A stretch of 64,000 nucleotides of DNA from Chryseobacterium arachidis (GTDB lineage Bacteria > Bacteroidota > Bacteroidia > Flavobacteriales > Weeksellaceae), in assembly GCF_900129245.1 (NCBI RefSeq), contig NZ_FQUT01000001.1, forward strand, positions 558,001 through 622,000, read 5' to 3'. The notes under the pieces were generated by a model. The model made no database searches and was not told the DNA's origin. It saw only the letters and a list, made by a program, of their open reading frames with translations. Positions 54,713-64,000 of this stretch are shown here, in pieces; within the stretch, counting starts at the first letter, position 1; each line of letters opens with the position of its first letter. A program made the translations under genes and the position numbers.

Positions 54713-55417
54713 ATGAAAGACTTAATGGGCCATGCCATTTGGGACTACTTCCACAACGAAAATCCCGAAGATCTACAGACTGAAACTTCAATTTCCGAGC
54801 TGGATGAACTTCCGGTGGATTATCTTTTCCGTGATTTCGAAGGCATGAATGATATTGAACAAAAAGCATTGAAATTATCTCAAGGAAAAACCTTGGATAT
54901 CGGAGCAGGAGCCGGTTCACATTCTTTGTATCTTCAGAATGAAAGGAATCTGGACGTAACAGCCTTGGATATTTCACCGAAATCTATTGAGGTATGTAAA
55001 CTGAGAGGAATTAAAAAAGCCGTTGCGGAAAATATGCTTCATTTTTCAGGAGAAACTTTCGACACGATTCTGATGTTAATGAACGGAACAGGGATATTCC
55101 AGAGCCTTACGGTAATTGATATTTATCTGAAAAAACTGCATTCATTATTAAATGATAATGGTCAGATCCTGATCGACAGTACTGATATTTTATACATGTT
55201 CGATAAAGATGAGGATGGCGGTGTTTATATTCCGGCAGAAGGGTATTATGGCGAACTGGATTACATTGTTCATTACAAAGGAGAATCCGAAGATCCAATT
55301 AAATGGCTGTATCTGGATTTTAATACCCTGAAAAATGCTGCGGAAAATAACGGTTTCAAAATTGAAAAGGTATTGCAGGATGATGATGCTTATCTGGCAA
55401 AACTGACAAAGAAATAA
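54713..55417 (+). CDS. Class I SAM-dependent methyltransferase
   Basis: A 234-residue cytoplasmic methyltransferase. Motif I reads LDIGAGAGSHSLYL at about 62-75, followed by VTALDISPKSIEVC and a motif II/III region DTILMLMNGTGIFQ. The substrate is unknown. It is a single-gene unit with a promoter and a terminator. Confidence 0.87.
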   Translation: MKDLMGHAIWDYFHNENPEDLQTETSISELDELPVDYLFRDFEGMNDIEQKALKLSQGKTLDIGAGAGSHSLYLQNERNLDVTALDISPKSIEVCKLRGIKKAVAENMLHFSGETFDTILMLMNGTGIFQSLTVIDIYLKKLHSLLNDNGQILIDSTDILYMFDKDEDGGVYIPAEGYYGELDYIVHYKGESEDPIKWLYLDFNTLKNAAENNGFKIEKVLQDDDAYLAKLTKK

Positions 55418-55463
55418 AGATGAGGAATGCAGGATTAATTCATTCCTAAGTATATCATAAATA

Positions 55464-55499
55464 AAACCGCGGCATTATTCATGTAGCGGTTTCTTTATC
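55464..55499 (+). terminator. Terminator of the methyltransferase gene
   Basis: AAACCGC (55464-55470) pairs with GCGGTTT (55486-55492), followed by CTTTATCTT. Confidence 0.7.
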
Positions 55500-55520
55500 T
55501 TAACAAGACTTCATAAATAA

Positions 55521-56189
55521 CTAAAAATTTTTCAACAGACTGAAAACCGATATAATTGGATAAGCTGAAAACCAATGCTGAAAATTTAAATACATAAAAA
55601 TTATCATAATCATTGCTAAAATAACAGGAAGAACTAAAGATTTTGAACGATAGGGAAGTTTTGGAGGCATCATTGTCACGGAAATCACCAATAATATGAT
55701 GGCTCCCAAGGCAATGATTCCCATTTCAGGGCTGTATCGTGAGCTTGTATTAATATCAAAAAAAGATTGAAGAATATAATTCTGAACAAAGAAAAATCCA
55801 AATCCAATCAGCAAGGTAAATATCGCAGGGATATATTTCTTTACGGTAATAAAGTTTAAAAATAATAAAGCAGATCCCGGAATGGTACTGAATAATAAGC
55901 TGATGATGAGAATGGTTGTTAGGGAATGTAATTTTACGGTATCGGGATCTTCGGTGATATGATCTTTCCAGACTTCTTTTTCTTCATTCTGCCTGTTTTC
56001 TTCTTCTTGTTTTTTATCCTGAATAAGATTTTGAACTGAAACTTTATCCTGATCATTAAAATAGCGTCCTCTTTCCTGAAGAATTTCAAAAGCAGCTTCT
56101 ACTGCTTCAGGAGTAAAGCGATTTCCGAAAATCAGATATTTTTCCAGCTCAGAGTCAGAGAGTTTTCTTAATACGTTTTTTTTCACCAT
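55521..56189 (-). CDS. Hypothetical membrane protein
   Basis: A 222-residue protein: a cytoplasmic N-terminal part with Glu/Lys-rich helices (1-90, including LSDSELEKYLIFGNRFTPEAVEAAFEIL) and four predicted membrane helices after residue 90. No family recognised, though the N-terminal helix motif is widespread in Bacteroidota. It lies downstream of metG across a terminator. Confidence 0.72.
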   Translation of the reverse strand: MVKKNVLRKLSDSELEKYLIFGNRFTPEAVEAAFEILQERGRYFNDQDKVSVQNLIQDKKQEEENRQNEEKEVWKDHITEDPDTVKLHSLTTILIISLLFSTIPGSALLFLNFITVKKYIPAIFTLLIGFGFFFVQNYILQSFFDINTSSRYSPEMGIIALGAIILLVISVTMMPPKLPYRSKSLVLPVILAMIMIIFMYLNFQHWFSAYPIISVFSLLKNF

Positions 56190-56192
56190 AAT

Positions 56193-56220
56193 AAAAAAAT
56201 GGGCACAGAATGCCCATTTT
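56193..56220 (-). terminator. Terminator of metG
   Basis: AAAATGGGCA (56196-56205) pairs perfectly with TGCCCATTTT (56211-56220); on the minus strand a T run follows, directly before the start of the next gene. Confidence 0.83.
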
Positions 56221-56241
56221 GTATAAAGATATTAATAAATA

Positions 56242-58278
56242 TTATCCGATTTCAATTCCGTTCTCCACATTGCTGTCATCAGGAGTTACGAAAGATAATT
56301 TTCCGTCTGGTTTTGTCGTCAGCAACAACATTCCCTGAGATTCAATGCCTCTGATTTTTCTTGGAGCAAGATTTAATAAAATCATTACCTGCTTTCCGAT
56401 TACTTCTTCCGGAGTGAAACTTTCTGCAATCCCAGAAACCACAGTTCTTACGTCAACACCTGTATCAACGGTTAGTTTTAATAATTTATCAGCTTTTTCT
56501 ACTTTCTCAGCCTCAGTAATCGTTGCTGTTCTCAAGTCGATTTTCGTAAAATCATCAAAAGTGATTTCGTCTTTCATAGGGTTGGCGTTAGGGTTTGTTT
56601 TTTTATTATTTTGTTTGGTATCTTCCAGTTTCTGGATTTGAGCTTCGATGACGTCGTCTTCAATTTTTGAGAAAAGAAGAGATGCTTCATTGATTTTATG
56701 ACCTGTTTCAATTAGAACAGATTTCGTCTCAACATCATTCCAATCCGATTTCTGAACATTAAACATATTAAGCAATTTCTCTGAACTGAAAGGCAAGAAT
56801 GGTTCACACAGCTGAGCCAAAGCAACTGAAATCTGAGCTCCGACAAATAAAGAATGTGCAGCTTTTTCAGGATTATCTTTAATAGTTTTCCAAGGCTCTT
56901 CTGTCTGAAGATACTGGTTCCCAAAACGAGCTAAATTCATTAAAGCTGTTAAAGAATTTCTAAATTCATAGTTTTCCAAGAAGCCTGAAATTTCTTTTGC
57001 AGCTTTGTTTATTTCAGCTAATTCAGGCGCATTTACATCACCTTGAGGAACGATTCCATCATAATATTTATGAATCAAAACCGCAACTCTATTGATAAAG
57101 TTCCCGAAAATCCCAACCAATTCAGAATTATTCTTCGTCTGGAAATCCTTCCATGTAAAATTGTTATCCTTAGTTTCCGGAGCAGATGAAAGTAGAGCAT
57201 ATCTTAAAACGTCCTGTTGTCCAGGGAAATCTTCTACATATTCATGCGCCCAGACCGCCCAGTTTCTTGAAGTTGAAATTTTATCGTTTTCAAGATTCAA
57301 AAATTCAAAAGCAGGAACGTTTTTCGGCATAATGAAATCGCCGTGAGCCTTCATCATTGCAGGGAAAATAATACAGTGGAATACAATATTATCCTTTCCA
57401 ATGAAATGAACTAAATCACTTCCTTCACTTTGCCAGTAATCTTTCCAGTCTTTTCCGTTTTTCGCAGCCCATTCTTTGGTGAAAGAAATATATCCGATCG
57501 GTGCATCAAACCATACGTAAAGTACTTTTCCTTCAGCATTCGGAAGCGGAACGGGAACGCCCCAGTTCAAATCTCTGGTCATGGCACGAGGTTTCAAACC
57601 ATCATTTAACCAGGATTTTACCTGTCCGTAAACATTCGGTTTCCAGTCGTCTTTATGACCTTCGATAATCCATTCGTTTAAGAAATCTTCATATTCATTT
57701 AGCGGTAAATACCAGTTTTTAGTCTCTTTTAAAATCGGAACATTGCCGCTCAACATTGATTTTGGATTAATCAATTCTGAAGGCGAAAGGGTGGAACCAC
57801 ATCTTTCACATTGGTCACCATAAGCATTTTCATTGCCACAATTCGGGCAAGTTCCCACAATATATCGGTCTGCTAAGAATTCTCCAGCCTGCTCGTCAAA
57901 ATACTGCTCAGACATTTCTTCTGTAAATTTCCCTTTTTCATAAAGAACCTTAAAGAAATCCTGACTTGTTTCGCGGTGATTCGCTGAGGTTGTTCTTGAA
58001 TATTCATCAAAAGAAATTCCCAGATCTGAGAACGATTTTTTGATGATTTCGTGGTATTTATCAACAATATCCTGTGGTGTAACCCCTTCTTTTTTAGCTC
58101 TTATGGTAATAGGAATTCCATGCTCATCCGACCCGCAGATAAACGCTACATCTTTTCCTAATCTTCTCTGAAATCTTGCATAAACATCCGCAGGAATATA
58201 AACACCCGCCAAATGCCCTATATGAACCGGTCCGTTTGCGTAAGGCAAAGCTGCCGTAATCATTTTTCTGTTTGACAT
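56242..58278 (-). CDS. metG: Methionyl-tRNA synthetase
   Basis: Charges tRNA-Met in the cytoplasm. The 678 residues show the HIGH motif in NGPVHIGHLAG, a zinc knuckle with CPNCG and CERCG (residues 140-165), a KISTS form of the KMSKS motif, an anticodon-binding domain and a C-terminal CsaA/EMAP-like tRNA-binding domain from about 570. The length matches the two-domain bacterial type. Confidence 0.97.
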   Translation of the reverse strand: MSNRKMITAALPYANGPVHIGHLAGVYIPADVYARFQRRLGKDVAFICGSDEHGIPITIRAKKEGVTPQDIVDKYHEIIKKSFSDLGISFDEYSRTTSANHRETSQDFFKVLYEKGKFTEEMSEQYFDEQAGEFLADRYIVGTCPNCGNENAYGDQCERCGSTLSPSELINPKSMLSGNVPILKETKNWYLPLNEYEDFLNEWIIEGHKDDWKPNVYGQVKSWLNDGLKPRAMTRDLNWGVPVPLPNAEGKVLYVWFDAPIGYISFTKEWAAKNGKDWKDYWQSEGSDLVHFIGKDNIVFHCIIFPAMMKAHGDFIMPKNVPAFEFLNLENDKISTSRNWAVWAHEYVEDFPGQQDVLRYALLSSAPETKDNNFTWKDFQTKNNSELVGIFGNFINRVAVLIHKYYDGIVPQGDVNAPELAEINKAAKEISGFLENYEFRNSLTALMNLARFGNQYLQTEEPWKTIKDNPEKAAHSLFVGAQISVALAQLCEPFLPFSSEKLLNMFNVQKSDWNDVETKSVLIETGHKINEASLLFSKIEDDVIEAQIQKLEDTKQNNKKTNPNANPMKDEITFDDFTKIDLRTATITEAEKVEKADKLLKLTVDTGVDVRTVVSGIAESFTPEEVIGKQVMILLNLAPRKIRGIESQGMLLLTTKPDGKLSFVTPDDSNVENGIEIG

Positions 58279-58612
58279 TTATAGTAAAGTTTTGAAGCAC
58301 AAAGATAGGGATAATCCTCGAAAGTTGGAAAATTAGTGTTTTCCGAAGCCTATAAAGCATTTTTTGGAGCGTAAATATTTTATTTAGTTAAACAATTGTT
58401 TAACTTTTTGCTGATATCATCTCTATGTTATGTAATGCATATTTTAATGCAATAGTTTGTAATTCAATTTTTTAAATAAAAAATTACGATTAATGTACAC
58501 AATTTTAACCTAATTTTAATTAAAATTAACATAATTATTAATTTTTTTTAAATTGCGGCATATGGTGTAACACCATAATCTTGAGAAAACGAAACTATAT
58601 AAAAACGATATT
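58279..58612. promoter_or_regulatory. Upstream region of susC with two palindromes
   Basis: This 334-base AT-rich stretch separates metG from the susCDE operon. It holds a perfect 20-bp palindrome, AGTTAAACAATTGTTTAACT (58386-58405), and a 7-bp inverted repeat TATGGTG/CACCATA (58561-58577) 36 bases before the susC start. Either could bind a regulator of the operon. No gene is seen; a clear -33/-7 promoter was not found. Confidence 0.5.
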
Positions 58613-61333
58613 GTGAAAAATTTTACAACAGTATTAAAAATTGCGCCTGCATTTTTATTGGCAAGTACGATAATTCATGCGCAGACAAATGACTCTTTGA
58701 AAGAGAAAAAAATAGAGGAAGTTGTTTTAATTGGGTATGGAGCTAAGAAGAAGTCGGATTTAACCGGTTCTGTAACCGCTATTTCTGCTAAAGACTTTAA
58801 TGAAGGAAGTATTAATTCTCCTGAGCAGTTAATCCAAGGTAAAGCTTCCGGTATCCAGATTACAAATAACAGTGGTGCTCCCGGAGCAGGATCAACAATT
58901 AGAATTAGAGGAGGGGCTTCTTTAAATGCTAGTAATGATCCATTAATTGTGATTGATGGTGTACCTGTAGATGCAACAGGAATAAGTGGCGCTGCTAATC
59001 CTTTGGCTTTAATTAACCCAAATGATATCGAAAGCTTCAATATTTTAAAAGATGCTTCTGCGACTGCTATTTACGGTAGCCGAGCCTCTAATGGTGTAAT
59101 AATTATTACAACTAAAAAAGGCACTTCAGGACGTGTAAAACTAAATTATACAACTACAACTTCTATCTATGAGAAAATGGGCAATATTAAAATGTTGTCG
59201 ACCAACCAATTCAGAGATGTTGTAATGAGCCAAGCAGAGCCTGCTTTCCAACAATTATTAGGAAACTCTAATACAAACTGGCAAAATGAAATTTATCAGA
59301 CGGCATTAGGGTTTGATAATTCAGTATCTCTTTCAGGAGGTGTAAAAAATCTTCCTTATCGATTATCTTTAGGTTATTTGAATCAGGATGGAATCATTAA
59401 GACTAATAATATTGAAAGAACTACAGTTTCATTAAATTTGAATCCTAAATTTTTCGATAAACACCTTGAAATTAATTTTAATGTAAAAGGCACCTATGTT
59501 GAAAACAGATTTAAAGATGATGGGGCGATAGGGGCTGCAGTTGTATTTGATCCTACCAAGCCTGTTTACGATCCTAGTTTCACAAAATATGGTGGTTACT
59601 GGGAATGGCTGCAAGCTAATGGAGACCCCAATACCAACGCTACTAAGAATCCTGTTTCTATGTTGAACCAAAGATTTGATCTTTCTTATGTTAGAAGAGT
59701 TTTAGGAAATATTCAGTTTGATTATAAGTTTCATTTCTTGCCTGAATTAAGAGCTAATTTGAATTTAGGCTACGACTATAGTGATTCTAATGGAAATACA
59801 ACAGTTCTTCCTTCTGCTGCTATGAATTATTATGAAAAAGGAACTTATCGAAGATATACTCAGGAGAAGAAAAATAAACTTTTAGATTTTTATTTAAATT
59901 ATCTTAAGACAGTTGAATCTCTTAAATCTACTTTTGATTTGACATTAGGATATTCTTACCAGGACTGGCAGAGGTCTGAACCTTTTGCACCAACAATTTA
60001 TGGAACCGGACTTAGCAATCCGAAAAGCGGAAGAGATATTTTTACTCAGAATACCATTCTTTCTTATTTTGGACGATTTAATTATACATTCAATAATAAA
60101 TATCTTTTAACGGCAACTTTAAGAAGAGATGCTTCTTCCAGATTTAGCGAAGATAATAGAGTGGGTTATTTCCCTTCAGTAGCACTCGCCTGGAAAATTG
60201 ACCAGGAAAACTTCCTTAAAGGCTCAAAAGTACTTTCAAGTTTAAAATTAAGAGCAGGTTGGGGACAAACAGGTCAGCAGGATATTCAAAATAATGACTA
60301 TCCTTATCTTGCAAGATATGTGGTATCAGATGCGGGAGCAACCTATCAGATAGGTGATGATTTTTATAATACATTAAGAGCCCAGGGGTATGATAAAAAC
60401 ATAAAGTGGGAAACAACAACAACTAAGAATATAGGATTAGATTTCGGTTTTTTAAAAGACAGAATTAGTGGTTCTATCGAAGTTTACGAAAAAGAATCAA
60501 AAGATTTATTAAGTATTGTACCAGTTCCTGCAGGAGCAAATCTTACCAATCTGTTACTCACAAATATTGGTGATATGAGAAACAGAGGTATTGAAGCAAA
60601 TGTTAATGTAAGAGCAATTGAGAAAGATAATTTCACTTGGGAATTTAACGTTAATGCAACACATTATAGATCTGAAATCACGAATCTTGCTTCCACAGAA
60701 GTTCTTACCGGTGGTATTGGGGGAGGAACGGGTACGATGATTCAGGTACATTCTCAGGGATACCAGCCTAATGCTTTTTATGTATATCAGCAGGTTTACG
60801 ATAATGCAGGAAAACCTATAGAAGGCGCGTATGTAGACAGAAACGGAGATGGAGTTATTAACAACTCAGATTTATACAAATACAAATCGCCGGCACCAGA
60901 TGTTTTATTAGGATTTTCTTCAAAATTTACATATAAAAATTTTGATTTAGGATTTACAATGAGAGCTAGTATTGGAAATTATGTTTATAATAATGTGGCT
61001 TCCCAATACGGTAACTTACAGGGAATAAAAAATAACGGATATCTCCAGAATATCCACACCAGTTATTTTGATACAGGTTTCAACAGAGCACAATATCAGT
61101 CAGATTATTACGTGGAAAATGCATCCTTTATTAGAATGGATAATATCAATTTAGGATATAATTTCGCAAGTTTTATCAGCAAGAATTCTAAAATAAGAGT
61201 ATTCGGATCTGTTCAGAACGCCTTTGTGATTACAAAATACAGTGGTTTGGATCCTGAAGTTTTTAATGGGATAGATAATAATTTATATCAGAGACCAAGA
61301 ATCTATTCTTTAGGACTTAATTTTCAATTTTAA
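58613..61333 (+). CDS. SusC/RagA-family TonB-linked outer-membrane transporter
   Basis: Outer-membrane TonB-dependent transporter of 906 residues that with its SusD partner takes up oligosaccharides or similar nutrients. After a signal peptide (1-23, IIHAQ) a TonB-box-like EEVVLIGYG begins at about 35, then the plug domain (VTAISAKDF, RGGASLNASNDPLIVIDGVP, SRASNGVIIITTKKG) and the barrel, ending in Phe (GLNFQF). It lacks the carboxypeptidase-like domain that many SusC proteins carry before the TonB box. The start is GTG at 58613. susD follows after 10 bases. Confidence 0.93.
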   Translation: MKNFTTVLKIAPAFLLASTIIHAQTNDSLKEKKIEEVVLIGYGAKKKSDLTGSVTAISAKDFNEGSINSPEQLIQGKASGIQITNNSGAPGAGSTIRIRGGASLNASNDPLIVIDGVPVDATGISGAANPLALINPNDIESFNILKDASATAIYGSRASNGVIIITTKKGTSGRVKLNYTTTTSIYEKMGNIKMLSTNQFRDVVMSQAEPAFQQLLGNSNTNWQNEIYQTALGFDNSVSLSGGVKNLPYRLSLGYLNQDGIIKTNNIERTTVSLNLNPKFFDKHLEINFNVKGTYVENRFKDDGAIGAAVVFDPTKPVYDPSFTKYGGYWEWLQANGDPNTNATKNPVSMLNQRFDLSYVRRVLGNIQFDYKFHFLPELRANLNLGYDYSDSNGNTTVLPSAAMNYYEKGTYRRYTQEKKNKLLDFYLNYLKTVESLKSTFDLTLGYSYQDWQRSEPFAPTIYGTGLSNPKSGRDIFTQNTILSYFGRFNYTFNNKYLLTATLRRDASSRFSEDNRVGYFPSVALAWKIDQENFLKGSKVLSSLKLRAGWGQTGQQDIQNNDYPYLARYVVSDAGATYQIGDDFYNTLRAQGYDKNIKWETTTTKNIGLDFGFLKDRISGSIEVYEKESKDLLSIVPVPAGANLTNLLLTNIGDMRNRGIEANVNVRAIEKDNFTWEFNVNATHYRSEITNLASTEVLTGGIGGGTGTMIQVHSQGYQPNAFYVYQQVYDNAGKPIEGAYVDRNGDGVINNSDLYKYKSPAPDVLLGFSSKFTYKNFDLGFTMRASIGNYVYNNVASQYGNLQGIKNNGYLQNIHTSYFDTGFNRAQYQSDYYVENASFIRMDNINLGYNFASFISKNSKIRVFGSVQNAFVITKYSGLDPEVFNGIDNNLYQRPRIYSLGLNFQF

Positions 61334-61343
61334 TTAAACTATC

Positions 61344-62936
61344 ATGACATTTAGATATATTAACAAAACAATATTTACTGCGGGAATCGCTGCAGTTTTA
61401 TTTCTTACTTCATGTGAAAACGATTTGAATAGGATGCCCGAATCTGAAGTAACATCGGCATCTGTGTATGCCGATTTTGCAAATTACAAATCAGTTTTGG
61501 CTAAAATATATGCAGGATTAGCAGTAAGTGGGCAAAATGGCGGGGATGGAGATCCAGATATCGGTGGTATTGATGGTGGTACTTCAAACTATCTCAGACA
61601 GTATTTTCAATTACAGGAATTGCCTACTGATGAAGCAGTCGTAGCTTGGAATGACCCTTCCTTACCTGATCTTCATAATATGAATTGGTCGGCAAGCAAT
61701 GATTTTATTCGCGCTCTTTATTACCGAATTTATTATCAGATTGCTATTTCAAATGAATTTATCAGAGAGACTTCGGATGAAAAATTAGCTTCAAGAAATA
61801 TTACGGGAGCAAATGCAGAAGAATCAAGATTATTCAGAAATGAAGCCAGATTTATGAGGGCGTTAAGCTATTTCCATGCTATAGACCTGTTTGGAAATGG
61901 ACCTTTTGTAACGGAAGCTACCGAAGTGGGAATTACCCCACCTCCAAGAATTGAGAGAGCAGCTCTTTTCGCATATATTGAAAATGAATTAAAAGAGTTA
62001 GAGAATCTTTTGAAAGATCCCAGAACCAATGAATATGGTCGTGCAGACAAAGCCGCTGTCTGGATGCTGTTATCAAAACTGTATCTTAATGCTGAGGTGT
62101 ATACTGGGCAAGGAAGATATTCTGATGCCAGAGTATATGCTGAAAAAGTTATTAATGCAGGATATTCTCTAAAAACAAATTATGATGAATTATTTTTAGC
62201 TGACAACAATGTAGCAAATAATGAAGTTATTTTCTCAGTAAACTTTGATGGAATAAATACAAGAACATACGGTGGTACAACTTATATTATTCATGCAGGA
62301 GTAGGTGGAACGATGCCACCGGAACAATTTGGTATTAACAGTGGATGGGGCGGATTGCGATCTACAAAAAATATTGTCAATCTTTTTCCGAATGCTACTG
62401 GTACACTTGATAAAAGAGGAAGATTCTACACAGATGGGCAAAATCTTGAAATCAACAGTCAGACTGTATTTACAGACGGATATCCATTGATTAAGTTTAA
62501 GAATTTAAAGAAAGACGGAACCAAGGGTTCTGATGATACAGGATTATATGTAGATACAGATTTTCCACTTTTCAGACTCGGAGAGGCTTATTTAATTTAT
62601 GCTGAAGCAGTTTTAAGAGGAGGCGGAGGTTCTAATGCTACGGCATTACAATATATAAATCTGCTGCGACAAAGAGCTTATGGAAATACTTCAGGAAATG
62701 TTGCATCCATCAATTTGGATTTCATTTTAGATGAAAGAGCTAGAGAACTTACCTGGGAGGCAACACGAAGAACAGATCTGATCAGATTTAATAAGTTTAC
62801 TTCTGGATCTTATTTGTGGCCATTTAAAGGCGGTGTAAAAGATGGTAGAGCGGTTGAAGACTTTAGAAAGCTTTATCCTATACCAAATACAGATTTGACA
62901 GCAAATCCTAATCTTATACAAAATCCTGGATATTAA
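61344..62936 (+). CDS. SusD/RagB-family surface lipoprotein
   Basis: A 530-residue lipoprotein that caps the SusC barrel and binds the nutrient at the cell surface. The signal ends in the lipobox LTSC at Cys about 26; the SusD helices follow (SRLFRNEARFMRALSYFHAIDLFGNGPFV) and the C-terminal RagB part has FRLGEAYLIYAEAV and RARELTWEATRRTDLIRF. It is co-transcribed with susC and the next gene. Confidence 0.93.
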   Translation: MTFRYINKTIFTAGIAAVLFLTSCENDLNRMPESEVTSASVYADFANYKSVLAKIYAGLAVSGQNGGDGDPDIGGIDGGTSNYLRQYFQLQELPTDEAVVAWNDPSLPDLHNMNWSASNDFIRALYYRIYYQIAISNEFIRETSDEKLASRNITGANAEESRLFRNEARFMRALSYFHAIDLFGNGPFVTEATEVGITPPPRIERAALFAYIENELKELENLLKDPRTNEYGRADKAAVWMLLSKLYLNAEVYTGQGRYSDARVYAEKVINAGYSLKTNYDELFLADNNVANNEVIFSVNFDGINTRTYGGTTYIIHAGVGGTMPPEQFGINSGWGGLRSTKNIVNLFPNATGTLDKRGRFYTDGQNLEINSQTVFTDGYPLIKFKNLKKDGTKGSDDTGLYVDTDFPLFRLGEAYLIYAEAVLRGGGGSNATALQYINLLRQRAYGNTSGNVASINLDFILDERARELTWEATRRTDLIRFNKFTSGSYLWPFKGGVKDGRAVEDFRKLYPIPNTDLTANPNLIQNPGY

Positions 62937-62959
62937 ATTTTTAAAAAAAGAATCTAAAA

Positions 62960-64000
62960 ATGAAACATATTTTCAAAATATTCACAGTAGCTTTTCTCGC
63001 AATCATGGCTGTGTCGTGCGAAAAAGATGAAGATCAGGCAGTTTTAAATGAAATCACTCAGGCTAAAATTACTTCCAGCCAAACAACGCTTATCTTAGAT
63101 AAAAATAGTCCAGATGATAATGTATTGAATGTAGCTTGGTCTAAAGCCGCATTTGATTTATCCGTTGTTTCTACTCAGCAATTACAATTTGCGATAAAAG
63201 GGAAAAACTTTGTAGGGGCATCTAATATTGATGCTGTAGATACTCCGCTAGAATTTACAAACAAAGAATTGAATACTATTGCTCTAGCATTGGGTGCGAC
63301 TCCAGATGTTGCAACTGAAATCGAAATTAGGCTGAGAACAATGGTTGGGCAGGGTGCGTATTATTCAAATGCTATTACTTTAAATGTTACTCCCTATTTC
63401 TTAGGTCCGGTTTATAACTATACAGATTTATACCTAATCGGTGATGCAACAGCTGCAGGATGGACGAATGAGGTTACAAATACTAAATTTCTTCCATTAC
63501 AGAAAGCATCAGTAGCAGGTAATTATTCTTATACAGGATATTTTGCGCAAGGAGCTTTTAAAATAATAAAAACTCCTGGAAATTGGGATCCTCAGTACGG
63601 AATGGATTCTCCGGGCATTTTAAGTACAAGCGGTGGATCTGGAAACATTACTGTTGCAACTGCCGGTTACTATAAGCTTACTATTAATACTACAGCATTA
63701 ACATATACCTTGACATCAATTCCATCACCATCAACAAATTATACAAGTATCTCTATGATTGGAACAGCTTCAGGAGATTGGAGTACAGATGTAGATTTGC
63801 AAAAAACCATATTTGATTCTCATATATGGGTGAAGAAAAATGTAGCACTTAATTCTGGTGAATTTAAATTCAGGGCGAATCATGATTGGGGAACCAATTG
63901 GGGAGTAGCTCAAGAGTTTTTTGGAGTAGCTGATCTTGGAGGAGGGAATATTCCTGTAAGTACTGCATTTAATTATGATGTTTATTTTAATGATATAACG
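62960..64000 (+). CDS. SusE-like outer-membrane lipoprotein (3' end beyond window)
   Basis: An open frame of 347 codons from the ATG at 62960 runs off the window. It starts with a lipoprotein signal (MKHIFKIFTVAFLAIMAVSC) and a SusE-type Ig-like domain (LDKNSPDDNVLNVAWSKAAF), then two carbohydrate-binding-like repeats beginning YLIGDATAAGW and SMIGTASGDW, as in SusE/SusF, which bind starch-like glucans at the surface. The set susC-susD-susE suggests a starch or other alpha-glucan uptake locus whose enzymes may follow. Confidence 0.85.
   Translation, partial: MKHIFKIFTVAFLAIMAVSCEKDEDQAVLNEITQAKITSSQTTLILDKNSPDDNVLNVAWSKAAFDLSVVSTQQLQFAIKGKNFVGASNIDAVDTPLEFTNKELNTIALALGATPDVATEIEIRLRTMVGQGAYYSNAITLNVTPYFLGPVYNYTDLYLIGDATAAGWTNEVTNTKFLPLQKASVAGNYSYTGYFAQGAFKIIKTPGNWDPQYGMDSPGILSTSGGSGNITVATAGYYKLTINTTALTYTLTSIPSPSTNYTSISMIGTASGDWSTDVDLQKTIFDSHIWVKKNVALNSGEFKFRANHDWGTNWGVAQEFFGVADLGGGNIPVSTAFNYDVYFNDIT

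Overview
The window is a piece of a bacterial chromosome from the Bacteroidota, class Flavobacteriia, most likely Chryseobacterium or a close relative in the Weeksellaceae. The pointers are AT-rich DNA; Bacteroidota-type promoters (TTTG, 17-20 bases, TAnnTTTG) with few Shine-Dalgarno sites; a GLPGLI-family protein; PorT of the type IX secretion system; a SusC/SusD/SusE operon; and a double-glycine Cys-rich leader peptide of the kind common in Chryseobacterium. Genus is an inference. gyrB and dnaA show it is core chromosome. Gene order on both strands is compact, with many short hairpin terminators.

Layout. 1-7.9 kb (+): tail of an unknown gene, gyrB, two adjacent DUF3857/transglutaminase-like secreted proteins (the second has lost its catalytic residues), a DUF3298-type lipoprotein and a lipid kinase. 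7.9-11.3 kb (-): a DctA-type symporter and gamma-glutamyltransferase, with a 27-bp perfect inverted repeat nearby. 11.4-16.2 kb: threonine dehydrogenase, a decayed polysaccharide deacetylase coupled to an unknown protein, a metallophosphoesterase and a FabH-like synthase. 16.3-22.2 kb (+): ubiE-porT, a coiled-coil gene-zapA-6S RNA-rny block and an MFS transporter. 22.2-28.2 kb: a Cys-rich GG-leader peptide, a second copy of the inverted-repeat element, remains of a membrane protein gene, a CLC-type antiporter behind a fluoride riboswitch, small metabolic genes, a 41-bp tandem repeat and a structured intergenic element.

28.2-43.2 kb: idi-gcvT operon, serA-like dehydrogenase, mscL, NAD(P)HX repair enzyme, yidD-lgt (Lgt has an unusual secreted N-terminal extension), rarA, a DUF2339 membrane protein, a C1q-like secreted protein, pheA and a thioesterase. 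43.4-49.4 kb: dnaA, a low-molecular-weight phosphatase, an RsmI-like methyltransferase, a GxxExxY (PD-(D/E)XK-like) gene flanked by direct repeats, and DUF4349, DUF2891 and DUF962 proteins. 49.5-55.4 kb (+): AraC regulator-TolC-HlyD-MFS efflux module and a methyltransferase. 55.5-58.3 kb (-): a membrane protein and metG. 58.6-64 kb (+): susC-susD-susE, running off the window.

The most interesting points are the fluoride riboswitch/CLC pair, the repeat-flanked GxxExxY gene, the Cys-rich leader peptide, the two related inverted-repeat elements, the 41-bp tandem repeat with its neighbouring structured element, and several near-leaderless promoters. No CRISPR array, prophage, insertion sequence, tRNA or rRNA was seen.
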